From: an uncultured Bacilli bacterium
Lineage (GTDB): Bacteria; Bacillota_I; Bacilli_A; RF39; UBA660
Direction of reading: 5' to 3'
NCBI GenBank assembly: GCA_944359735.1
Contig: CALVTA010000012.1
Span: 1 to 20,065 of the forward strand
DNA length: 20,065 nucleotides
Shown here one piece after another: positions 7,197 through 13,890 of this stretch; position 1 is the first letter of the stretch; each line of letters begins with the position of its first letter. The notes under the pieces were generated by a model that had not been told where the DNA came from, did no database searches, and worked only from the letters and a program-made list of their open reading frames with translations. The position numbers and the translations under genes are program-made.

Positions 7197-7800
7197 GAGA
7201 TTTGACTGTAAAAGATAGAATTTTAGCATTAAATATTAAAGCAGATATGATTACTAATAATATTAAAACAAATGATTATAATACAAGTATTAAAGGTATG
7301 AGAGCTCTTTTAAAAGCGGAACCAGACTTTTTTCTTATTAATGAAGAATTCATTGAAGCAGCATTATCCATTTCTTTAGTTTATAATGACACTTTATCTA
7401 TAAAAAAATTAAAAAAACTAAGAAAATTGTCTTCTCTTGAAATAGAAAAAAGAGCAAGAAGATTCTTAGAAAAAGAATATTTGAAAAGAGAATATATCTT
7501 TAGTTATGAAGAATATCAAGAAATGCTAGAATTAGATGATGCCTTAATAAAAGAAAAAACTATCACGCTCTTTTAGAAAACCCATATGTGCTTTATTCTA
7601 TTTCCTATTTAAAAAATGAATTTGATGATTATTATAATAAAAATAGAAAATCTGATAATTATCTCTATACAATTTTAACAATACTTTTAAAAAGAGAAAG
7701 TTATGATTTAGATGCAGTAATTGCTATTAATGAGACCTTAAAACTATTTCCTAATAGATATGAAGAAAAGATTCTTACTTTTGCCAAGAAAATAGAGTAA
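7187..7800 (+). CDS. Hypothetical protein interrupted by a one-base frameshift
   Basis: I do not recognise this protein. The first frame (7187-7576) gives 129 residues ending shortly after a run of six A at 7554-7559. The -1 frame from that run (NYHALLENPYVLYSISYLKN...) stays open to a stop at 7798-7800, and an isolated second gene would have to start at a GTG (7588) with no ribosome site. Joined at the A-run, they make a 204-residue, Lys/Glu/Leu-rich, mostly alpha-helical protein with no membrane segment. The start codon overlaps the end of lon by 10 bases. The break may be a homopolymer sequencing error, a true mutation, or slippage at the A-run. The gene precedes the SpoVID-like gene by 48 bases, so it may belong with that spore-coat-like pair. 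Confidence 0.6.
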
Positions 7801-7848
7801 TAATCTTTTTTTATTACCATATATTAGAACTAAGGAAAGGAGATAATT

Positions 7849-8700
7849 ATGCGACAAATTATAACTTTAGAAAAAGAAATAGCATTTAAGACCATGGTAG
7901 GAGAAATTACTAGCATTTCTTTAGAACCAGAATTAGAATTTATTAACGAAAGTGAAATAGAAGGTAATTTAACTATTAGTGGTACTTATAAAATGACTGA
8001 AGCAAGTGCAATCGAAGAAGAATTTAGTTATAAAATACCTGTAGAAATCATGCTTACAAATAGTTTAGAAAAAGAAAAAAGAAAGATAGATATTAATAAT
8101 TTTACTTATCAGATTGTTAATGAGGAAGCTCTTGAAGTAAAAATAGAGGTCTTAATAGAAGGACTTGAAAAAATCGATATAGAAGAACTAGAGACAGATA
8201 ATGATGAGGATAAAGAAATAATAAAGCAAGAAGATGAAGTCATACCTACAAATATTTTAAAAGAAGAAGTAAGAGATAGTGGAAATGAGGTTATGTCTAC
8301 AAATATTTCTTTAGAAAAAAATGAAGAAATAGAAGTCTTAAAGACGGAAGAGGATAAAACCGATGATACTTTACTTAGTCTTAATGATATTACAAAACAA
8401 GAACAACCAACTATTAAAGAAGATAATAATACCAATGAAGTTATAAAAACTGAAGATATAGAAGAAAATGATAATAATAAAGAAGTAATAGATTCTATTT
8501 TCTCAGCTTTTGCTAATACAGATGAGACTTATGCTACTTATTCTGTTTATATTCTAAGAGAAGATGATAATGTAGATGAGGTTATTAGTAAATATAAAAC
8601 AACAAGAGAAGATTTAGCTGAGTATAATGACTTAGATAGTTTAAAAATAGGAACAAAACTAATTATTCCTACAACTATAACAAAAGAAGCAAATGAATGA
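7849..8700 (+). CDS. spoVID: SpoVID-like spore morphogenesis protein with C-terminal LysM
   Basis: 283 residues in three parts. Residues 1-110 resemble the SpoVID N-terminal domain (EIAFKTMVGEITSISLEPE, then GNLTISGTYKM and a Pro-Val-Glu strand). Residues 110-225 are a low-complexity acidic linker. Residues 231-274 form a LysM peptidoglycan-binding domain (YSVYILREDDNVDEVISKY ending KIGTKLIIP). In Bacillus, SpoVID coats the forespore and connects SpoIVA with SafA during coat encasement. The strong AAGGAGATA ribosome site fixes the ATG. The next gene overlaps by 8 bases and resembles YsxE, which is the Bacillus spoVID-ysxE order; this synteny supports the call. A generic LysM protein is the alternative. 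Confidence 0.72.
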   Translation: MRQIITLEKEIAFKTMVGEITSISLEPELEFINESEIEGNLTISGTYKMTEASAIEEEFSYKIPVEIMLTNSLEKEKRKIDINNFTYQIVNEEALEVKIEVLIEGLEKIDIEELETDNDEDKEIIKQEDEVIPTNILKEEVRDSGNEVMSTNISLEKNEEIEVLKTEEDKTDDTLLSLNDITKQEQPTIKEDNNTNEVIKTEDIEENDNNKEVIDSIFSAFANTDETYATYSVYILREDDNVDEVISKYKTTREDLAEYNDLDSLKIGTKLIIPTTITKEANE

Positions 8701-9574
8701 TAAAAAAATCACAAAATATACATACTTTAAAGATATAAAAGTTCTAACTTATGCTGATAATAATAAAATTTTAATTAAAAGAAAAAAGAAATATGACTTA
8801 GAAAATATCTATAAATATTTAGATGATCATAATGTTAATAATTATCTAAGACCTTTTAAAATAACCCCTAATTCTTTATACTTTAATTATTTAGACAAAA
8901 GATCTTTAGATAATGATGAAGTAGCTAAACGTCTAGTTTATGCTCTTAGTGATTTGCAAAATAAAACCACTACTTATAAAGAGATAGACAAAGATAAATT
9001 AAAAGAAGAATATGATAGTATAAAAAATAGAATAATGTATTTATATGAATACTATTATACATTACAAGATATGATCGAAAATAAAGTATATATGGCCCCT
9101 TCAGAATATCTTTTTATTAGAAATGTATCTATTATCTATAGTGCTCTAAAATATTCTCTAGAAACCTTAGAACATTGGTATAAAATAATGAAAGAAAAAA
9201 CAAGAGAAAGGTTTGTTTATTGCCATGGTAAATGTGAATTAAGTCATTTCTTAACCTCTTCTAATGATTATTTTATAAGCTTAGAGAATGCTCATATAGG
9301 TAAACCAACTGAAGACTTTCTTTATTTTTATCAAAAAAATTATCAAGATACAGATATGATAAGTAATTTTAAGTTTTATCAGCACAGATATCAGTATAAA
9401 GAAGAGGAAATGCTTTATTTTTTAGTAAAAATTACTATACCTGAAAAACTAGATATTTATCCATCTTCTTTAGAAAAATGTATAGAACTTACACAGTTTT
9501 ATGACAAGTTAAAATTTAATAGTAATTTTATTTCACACTATCAAAAAAATAATAAGCATTATGAAAAGCACTAA
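8693..9574 (+). CDS. ysxE: YsxE/CotS-like kinase-fold spore coat protein (probably a pseudokinase)
   Basis: 293 residues. The layout fits the CotS/YsxE branch of the aminoglycoside phosphotransferase fold: an N-terminal lobe, a helical middle with many Tyr (YEYYYTLQDMIE), then YCHGKCELSHFL near residue 178 where active kinases have HGDxxxxN, and FISLENAHIGKPTEDFLYFY in place of the metal-binding IDFD segment. The catalytic Asp after HG is replaced by Lys, so phosphotransfer is unlikely; many coat family members are also thought to be structural. The start overlaps the SpoVID-like stop by 8 bases, implying coupled translation. Similarity is weak at the sequence level; synteny carries much of the call. 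The 3' end overlaps the convergent gene at 9533-9754. Confidence 0.6.
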   Translation: MNDKKITKYTYFKDIKVLTYADNNKILIKRKKKYDLENIYKYLDDHNVNNYLRPFKITPNSLYFNYLDKRSLDNDEVAKRLVYALSDLQNKTTTYKEIDKDKLKEEYDSIKNRIMYLYEYYYTLQDMIENKVYMAPSEYLFIRNVSIIYSALKYSLETLEHWYKIMKEKTRERFVYCHGKCELSHFLTSSNDYFISLENAHIGKPTEDFLYFYQKNYQDTDMISNFKFYQHRYQYKEEEMLYFLVKITIPEKLDIYPSSLEKCIELTQFYDKLKFNSNFISHYQKNNKHYEKH

Positions 9575-9754
9575 TTCTATTAATAATAATAAAGCATGAA
9601 TTCTTGTAACAAGAAATAAAAGCAATATCGCTTGGTAACAAATAATTACTGCAAGTGCTAGTAATGATCCTAAGTAGAAGAAGCTAGTTCTTCTTTTTTG
9701 TTTACAATAATTACATCTACAGAAAGGACTGTGTTTATTTCCTTTAAATTTCAT
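9533..9754 (-). CDS. Small membrane protein with N-terminal Cys cluster
   Basis: 73 residues from the ATG at 9754-9752, with AGGTGA 5 bases upstream; a GTG at 9763 lies inside that ribosome site and is rejected. The N-terminus carries C12, C14 and C17 with a nearby His (HSPFCRCNYCKQKRR), a possible small metal-binding knuckle, then basic residues and two hydrophobic helices (about 27-48 and 53-73). The stop is inside the end of the YsxE-like gene, convergent by 42 bases. A good promoter at 9771-9799 on this strand supports it being real. Function unknown. Confidence 0.6.
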   Translation of the reverse strand: MKFKGNKHSPFCRCNYCKQKRRTSFFYLGSLLALAVIICYQAILLLFLVTRIHALLLLIELVLFIMLIIFLIV

Positions 9755-9770
9755 AGATATCACCTACTTT

Positions 9771-9799
9771 ATTTTATGACAAGATAAAAAAGTTGTTAA
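9771..9799 (-). promoter_or_regulatory. Promoter for the small membrane protein
   Basis: Read on the minus strand: TTAACA (9799-9794), a 17-base spacer, TAAAAT (9776-9771). Its -35 box lies on the same bases as the -35 of the plus-strand promoter at 9793-9822. Confidence 0.55.
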
Positions 9800-9822
9800 A
9801 AAGTAATAGAAGATGATAAAAT
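9793..9822 (+). promoter_or_regulatory. Promoter for the hypothetical-dnaI operon
   Basis: TTGTTA at 9793-9798, an 18-base spacer and TAAAAT at 9817-9822, 20 bases before the ATG at 9843. It is back-to-back with the minus-strand promoter. Confidence 0.5.
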
Positions 9823-9842
9823 ATAAATATGGAGGGAAATTT

Positions 9843-10289
9843 ATGTTACATGATGATATAAATAAGACTAATAAAGAAAATAGAAACATTATACGATTAG
9901 CTGAAGATAAAATTATTTCCTATGATGCTATTATTAATGATTATGTAGAACATTTAAATTGTTATGTAACAGAACTAGAAAATAGAGAATCTCTTAATTT
10001 AGATAATTTAGAAAAAATAAATTATAATTTTTATTATTGTGTTGGTTTTCTTCTAAATGATTTTATAAAACTAGATGATTTAGATTTTCTTATGGATATT
10101 GAAAAGATAAAGAAAAATCCCCATTATGATGCTATTTTAACTGTAGGTTATAAAATTATAAAGTATTTTAATAAATACGGTTTACATGATCTTGCCTTTA
10201 AGCTAGAATTATTTTTCCATATTACAGCTAATGCAATTTATGATTATGAAAAATCGTTTACTAAAGAGTATTGTAAAAAATGTAATTAG
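9843..10289 (+). CDS. Hypothetical protein upstream of dnaI
   Basis: 148 residues from the ATG at 9843, which has GGAGGG at 9831-9836. An in-frame upstream ATG at 9813 sits inside the promoter and is rejected. The protein is acidic and helical (IIRLAEDKIISYDAIINDYVEHLN, then NYNFYYCVGFLLNDFIKL) and ends in a CKKC pair. I see no known domain. It precedes dnaI by 10 bases, in the place where dnaB/dnaD-type loader genes sit in many Bacilli, but it does not look like DnaB. A role with DnaI is possible but only inferred from position. Confidence 0.75.
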   Translation: MLHDDINKTNKENRNIIRLAEDKIISYDAIINDYVEHLNCYVTELENRESLNLDNLEKINYNFYYCVGFLLNDFIKLDDLDFLMDIEKIKKNPHYDAILTVGYKIIKYFNKYGLHDLAFKLELFFHITANAIYDYEKSFTKEYCKKCN

Positions 10290-10299
10290 GAGTGAATTT

Positions 10300-11205
10300 A
10301 TGAAAAAGATAAATGCTTTAGTAGATAAAACAAATATAAATAAATTAAAGAGTTATTACGGAGAAGCTTTAAATGATCCAAACTTTAAAAGATATGTTGA
10401 TAATATAGATTTAAGTGATGAAATCTTAATCAAATATACCTCTAATTTGGAAGATTGTGTTAAAGAAAAAGAACAGTGTAAAAATTGCCCAGGTTTAAAA
10501 AAATGTCCTAATACTTTTAAAGGACATATATATTCTGCTATAAAAGCAGGAACTGGTTTAAATTTTGTCTATTTACCATGTAATAAGTTTATTAAAGAGA
10601 AAAACAGTTATGCTTATAAGAAAAATATTACTTGTTTTGACTTACCTAAAGAAATTAGTAATGCCTCTTTTAGTAATGCTTATCGAGATGATAATAAGAG
10701 ATTACCTATTTTTAAATATTTTAAAGACTTTATGGATAGCTATTTAAAAAATAAGCCTAGCAAAGGTCTTTACTTAAGTGGATCATTTGGAAGCGGGAAA
10801 ACATATTTAATAGCAGCTTTATTTAATGAACTTGCAAAAAAGGATGTCAGTTCTGCCTTAGTTTATTATCCAGAACTACTAAGAAGTTTAAAATCTTCAT
10901 TTGGAACTGATTATGAAGAAAAATTTACTTTTATTAAAACAGTTCCACTTCTATTATTAGATGATATAGGGGCTGAATCTACCACTTCATGGAGTAGAGA
11001 TGAGGTTTTAGGACCTATTTTACAATATAGAATGGAAGAAGAACTCCCAACCTTTTTTACCTCTAATTTAACTTTAAAAGAATTAGAAATAGTTTTAAGT
11101 ATTACTAATAGTGGAGCAGAAAAAGTAAAAGCTAAAAGAATTATAGAAAGAATAAAACAATTAACTGTTCCTTTAGAGTTAATAAGTAAAAATAGAAGAA
11201 ATTAA
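10300..11205 (+). CDS. dnaI: Primosomal protein DnaI (helicase loader)
   Basis: 301 residues from the ATG at 10300, set by TTAGGAG at 10286-10292. An N-terminal zinc-type cluster is visible (C53, C60, C63 and C69 in CVKEKEQCKNCPGLKKCP), as in Bacillus DnaI. The AAA+ domain follows: Walker A GSFGSGKT at 161-168, Walker B LLLLDDIGAES, a sensor-like FFTSNLTLKEL and a C-terminal arginine-rich RIIERIKQL. DnaI loads the replicative helicase DnaC onto DNA during initiation and restart. It is the second gene of a two-gene unit started near 9793; no clear terminator follows, only an AT-rich gap before the convergent regulator gene. Confidence 0.92.
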   Translation: MKKINALVDKTNINKLKSYYGEALNDPNFKRYVDNIDLSDEILIKYTSNLEDCVKEKEQCKNCPGLKKCPNTFKGHIYSAIKAGTGLNFVYLPCNKFIKEKNSYAYKKNITCFDLPKEISNASFSNAYRDDNKRLPIFKYFKDFMDSYLKNKPSKGLYLSGSFGSGKTYLIAALFNELAKKDVSSALVYYPELLRSLKSSFGTDYEEKFTFIKTVPLLLLDDIGAESTTSWSRDEVLGPILQYRMEEELPTFFTSNLTLKELEIVLSITNSGAEKVKAKRIIERIKQLTVPLELISKNRRN

Positions 11206-11280
11206 TAAGTTTATATATCTTAAATACTAAAGTTCTAATTTTTTGAATAATAAAAAATGATAGACCATTTCTAAAAAAGA

Positions 11281-11712
11281 TCAACTTCGTCCTACTAACC
11301 AATCTATAGAAATGTGATATTTATCAGCGATTTGATAAGCAAAAGATGTTAAGATTATATTTCTGCCATTTTCATAATAAGATATATTAGATTGTGATGT
11401 ATTTAAAAAATTAGCTAGGTCCTTTTGTGTCATATTCTTCATTTTTCGAAATGTTTGTAAATTATTTCCGACAACTTTAGGTGATATTTCTTCTATTTTT
11501 TTAGTAGGCTTATGATCTCTACTTAAACCTAATACATAATCCATGATAACATTAAAAATATTACAAAACATATTTAATTTTTGTAATGGTATAAATTCAG
11601 TTCCCGTTTCCCATCTAGAATAATTTGCTTGGCTAACATCTAACTTTTTAGCAACATCTATTTGAAGTAAATTAGTTTTTTCTCTAATATCTAATAGTCT
11701 TATTATTATCAT
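11281..11712 (-). CDS. Transcriptional regulator with two tandem XRE/Cro-type HTH domains
   Basis: 143 residues from the ATG at 11712-11710, with GAGG eight bases upstream; a GTG at 11721 lies in the ribosome site. The protein consists of two complete XRE domains joined by a short linker. Domain one (about 4-64) has QIDVAKKLDVSQANYSRWETG and ends MDYVLGLS. Domain two (about 82-143) has MTQKDLANFLNTSQSNISYYENG and ends IDWLVGRS. Most members have one such domain plus an oligomerisation or sensing region, so the tandem form could bind a long or bipartite operator as a monomer (inference). An operator-like palindrome lies upstream at 11767-11784, suggesting autoregulation. It converges on dnaI. 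Confidence 0.85.
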   Translation of the reverse strand: MIIIRLLDIREKTNLLQIDVAKKLDVSQANYSRWETGTEFIPLQKLNMFCNIFNVIMDYVLGLSRDHKPTKKIEEISPKVVGNNLQTFRKMKNMTQKDLANFLNTSQSNISYYENGRNIILTSFAYQIADKYHISIDWLVGRS

Positions 11713-11766
11713 AGACGACACCTCTAAGACTAATTTACCCAGAAAAAGAAAAAATATTTTATATAT

Positions 11767-11784
11767 ACAATATTGTGATATTGT
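11767..11784. promoter_or_regulatory. Operator-like palindrome upstream of the XRE gene
   Basis: ACAATAT and ATATTGT are perfect 7-bp inverted repeats separated by TGTG, 55 bases before the regulator start. The size and spacing are typical of Cro/CI-family sites. A plus-strand TATAAT (11787-11792), with a weak TATACA 17 bases before it, overlaps the site. Confidence 0.45.
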
Positions 11785-11937
11785 TGTATAATAAAAATGA
11801 TAATATTTAAAAAGGAAACCTCCTAAAAAGATTATTTATTATATGCATTGTTATTAATGTGTATATAATTGATATTTCTAATTTGTCGTTCTCGCCCAAA
11901 GTAATACAAAATATAGAATATCGAAATTTATATTAAA

Positions 11938-12018
11938 ATACAAAACTGAGATATGAGAATACTAAGGTGCCAAAACGTATACTATTAATTCTAAATTACT
12001 GTAAACTTAGTTTTGTAT
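11938..12018. repeat. Imperfect 13-bp inverted repeat in the 11713-12157 non-coding region
   Basis: The left arm ATACAAAACTGAG (11938-11950) and right arm CTTAGTTTTGTAT (12006-12018) pair over 13 bp with one G-T wobble, enclosing 55 bases that contain shorter complementary stretches. It could be a structured RNA, or a remnant of a small terminal-inverted-repeat element; there is no clear target-site duplication. The whole 11713-12157 stretch otherwise holds only tiny open frames (under 15 codons) and no gene I can support. Confidence 0.4.
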
Positions 12019-12157
12019 AAAATTTAGAAATAGCATTTTTACCATTTGTATTTTTAGTGGAGTATTTTTAATTATTATCTTTAAAAAGACTTTAACAAAT
12101 CATTATTTGTTTACATATAAATCAAAAAGTAATAATCTCAAAGAAATAAAAAACTCT

Positions 12158-12496
12158 TTATTTTTCTTTGCCAATAATTTTTAATTTATCATATTTCTTT
12201 ATCCCTTTGGCACTCCCTTCAGGTAATAAATAAATATAATAAGCTTTAATCCTTGGCCTTATAAATTTCTCTGTTCCAAAACTATTATATATAGCAAGAA
12301 CAGTATTTTTTTTATCAGTCACAACTATATCCAACTTTTGACAGATAAAATAAGTATTTATCATTTTCTTTTTAGGATAACACAATCCTTCACTAATAGG
12401 TTTAAGATAGAATCTAAAACTTTTAATTCTTTCACTAAACTTAGTGACTGTTTTAAACTTAATTTTTATATTTCCAACCATAATATATTTTGTCAT
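12158..12496 (-). CDS. DUF192 (UPF0127)-like protein
   Basis: 112 residues from the ATG at 12496-12494, with GAAAGGTG upstream; a GTG at 12505 overlaps that site. The second half follows the DUF192 pattern: NTYFICQKLDIVVTDKKNTVLAIY, a connecting loop, then YYIYLLPEGSAKGIKKYDKLKI, comparable to the family's NTxIPLDIIFLD...VLELPAGTA...I..GD. DUF192 proteins are small beta-rich proteins of unknown function. No signal peptide is visible. It is divergent from yebC. The match is by pattern, so confidence is moderate. Confidence 0.6.
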   Translation of the reverse strand: MTKYIMVGNIKIKFKTVTKFSERIKSFRFYLKPISEGLCYPKKKMINTYFICQKLDIVVTDKKNTVLAIYNSFGTEKFIRPRIKAYYIYLLPEGSAKGIKKYDKLKIIGKEK

Positions 12497-12596
12497 ATTA
12501 AACACCTTTCAATAATCATAACATTAATTTTTACTTAAAGCTAGAATAAATAATTTAAATATGATATCATAGTTTGGAAAGAGAGGAGGTATTAAT

Positions 12597-13319
12597 ATGA
12601 GTGGACATTCAAAATGGGCTACTATTCATAGAAAGAAAGGATTAATAGATGCAGCTAGGGGTAAAGTGTTTCAGAAATTAGCTAAAGAAATCTACGTTGC
12701 AGCAAAAAGCGGTGCCCCTGATGTTGATAGTAATGCATCACTTAGGTTAGTAGTGGAAAAAGCTAAAGCTGCTAATATGCCTAAGGATAATATTCAAAAG
12801 GCTATTGATAAAGCTAAAGGAGCAAGTGAAGGGGAAAACTATGAAAGTATAAGATATGAAGGTTATGGTCCAGGCGGTATCGCTATTATGGTTGATTGTT
12901 TAACTGATAATCGTAATAGGACAGCTTCATTAGTAAGAAGTACTTTTTCTAAAAGAGGAGGTAATTTGGGTACAGATGGTTCTGTTAGTTACTTATTTGA
13001 ACGCAAAGGATTAATCGGCATTCCTAATGATTATGATGAGGAAGAAGTTATGCTAACAGCTTTAGATTCTGGGGCATTAGACGTTGAAACAGTTGACAAT
13101 ACTTACTTTATAACAACTCCAAGTGATAAATTTATTGCTGTTAAAGATGCTTTACAAGGAATAGGTGTAGCTGAGTTTTTAACTAGTGAAGTAACATTTG
13201 TTGCTAATAATGAGATTTCTCTTGATAATGAAACTAAAGAAAAAGTATATAATCTAATAGAGGCTTTAGAAGATATTGACGATGTTCAAGCTGTTTATTG
13301 TAATTTAAAAGAGGATTAA
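12597..13319 (+). CDS. yebC: YebC/TACO1-family regulatory protein
   Basis: 240 residues, full length. The N-terminus MSGHSKWATIHRKKGLIDAARG is the family hallmark, followed by KLAKEIYVAAKSG, NMPKDNIQKAIDKA, YEGYGPGGIAIMVDCLTDNRNRT and GNLGTDGSVSYLFERKG. Members bind DNA as regulators (PmpR) or assist ribosomes at difficult motifs such as polyproline (YebC2/TACO1 work). A GAGAGGAGGT ribosome site precedes the ATG; TATGAT at 12560-12565 may be its -10, with no good -35. It is followed one base later by ruvA, a common arrangement linking yebC to the Holliday-junction genes. Confidence 0.95.
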   Translation: MSGHSKWATIHRKKGLIDAARGKVFQKLAKEIYVAAKSGAPDVDSNASLRLVVEKAKAANMPKDNIQKAIDKAKGASEGENYESIRYEGYGPGGIAIMVDCLTDNRNRTASLVRSTFSKRGGNLGTDGSVSYLFERKGLIGIPNDYDEEEVMLTALDSGALDVETVDNTYFITTPSDKFIAVKDALQGIGVAEFLTSEVTFVANNEISLDNETKEKVYNLIEALEDIDDVQAVYCNLKED

Positions 13320-13320
13320 G

Positions 13321-13881
13321 ATGTATAGTTATATTATAGGAAAAGTAACAGAAATAGAGTCTAATGCTATAATTTTAGAGAATAATGGAATAGGTTATTT
13401 TATTAATACTCCTAATCCTTTTGCCTTTGAAGAAAATAAAGATTATAAAGTATATATATATCAACAAATAAAAGAAGATGAACATAGTCTTTTTGGGTTT
13501 AAAACTAAAGAAGAAAAAGATTTATTTTTAAAACTAATCAGTGTTAAAGGCCTAGGACCTAAAATGGCTTTGCCTATTATTGCTACAGGTTCAATTGCTG
13601 GAATTAGTGATGCTATTAATAGAGAAAATATTCTTTATTTAAAGAAATTTCCTAAAATAGGAGAAAAACTTGCTAAACAAATGATTCTTGACTTAAAAGG
13701 TAAACTTAATAATATTACTTCTAATAATGATGAAATTAAAGAAACAAGTGAAGAATTAAAAGAAGCATTAATTGGTCTTGGTTATAAAGATAAAGAAATT
13801 AAGAACGTAATCTTGAAGATAGATCAATCTCTAAGTATAGAAGAACAAGTAAAAGAAGCCCTAAAATTATTTTTAAAGTAG
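13321..13881 (+). CDS. ruvA: Holliday junction branch migration protein RuvA
   Basis: 186 residues, slightly shorter than the E. coli protein. The N-terminal OB-fold (MYSYIIGKVTEIESNAIILENNGIGYFI) is followed by helix-hairpin-helix motifs (SVKGLGPKMALPII and FPKIGEKLAKQMILDLK) that bind the junction, and a C-terminal domain III (ELKEALIGLGYKDKEI) that contacts RuvB. It forms a tetramer on the four-way junction and directs the RuvB motor. The ATG is one base after the yebC stop, and ruvB begins 10 bases after its own stop. No ruvC is in the window. Confidence 0.96.
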   Translation: MYSYIIGKVTEIESNAIILENNGIGYFINTPNPFAFEENKDYKVYIYQQIKEDEHSLFGFKTKEEKDLFLKLISVKGLGPKMALPIIATGSIAGISDAINRENILYLKKFPKIGEKLAKQMILDLKGKLNNITSNNDEIKETSEELKEALIGLGYKDKEIKNVILKIDQSLSIEEQVKEALKLFLK

Positions 13882-13890
13882 GTGATATTT

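Noticed and set aside
7550..7562. Programmed -1 ribosomal frameshift heptamer A AAA AAC
   Set aside because: The heptamer is present as bases but is out of phase: the upstream frame reads GAA AAA ACT, so the X XXY YYZ pairing does not apply. A simple base loss or homopolymer error is likelier.
7801..7848. Mother-cell sigma-E promoter before the SpoVID-like gene
   Set aside because: CATATATT at 7819 resembles the -10 but there is no convincing -35; the match is expected by chance in such AT-rich DNA.
8109..8435. Long minus-strand frame inside the SpoVID-like gene
   Set aside because: It is the antisense of the low-complexity acidic linker, giving a Ser-rich shadow protein with no start signals.
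12094..12111. AACAAAT-N4-ATTTGTT hairpin as a terminator
   Set aside because: A short AT-only stem without a following T-tract on either strand; kept only as part of the non-coding finding.
12338..12538. Plus-strand frame over the DUF192-like gene
   Set aside because: No ribosome site, and the opposite frame has a good start and a recognisable family pattern.
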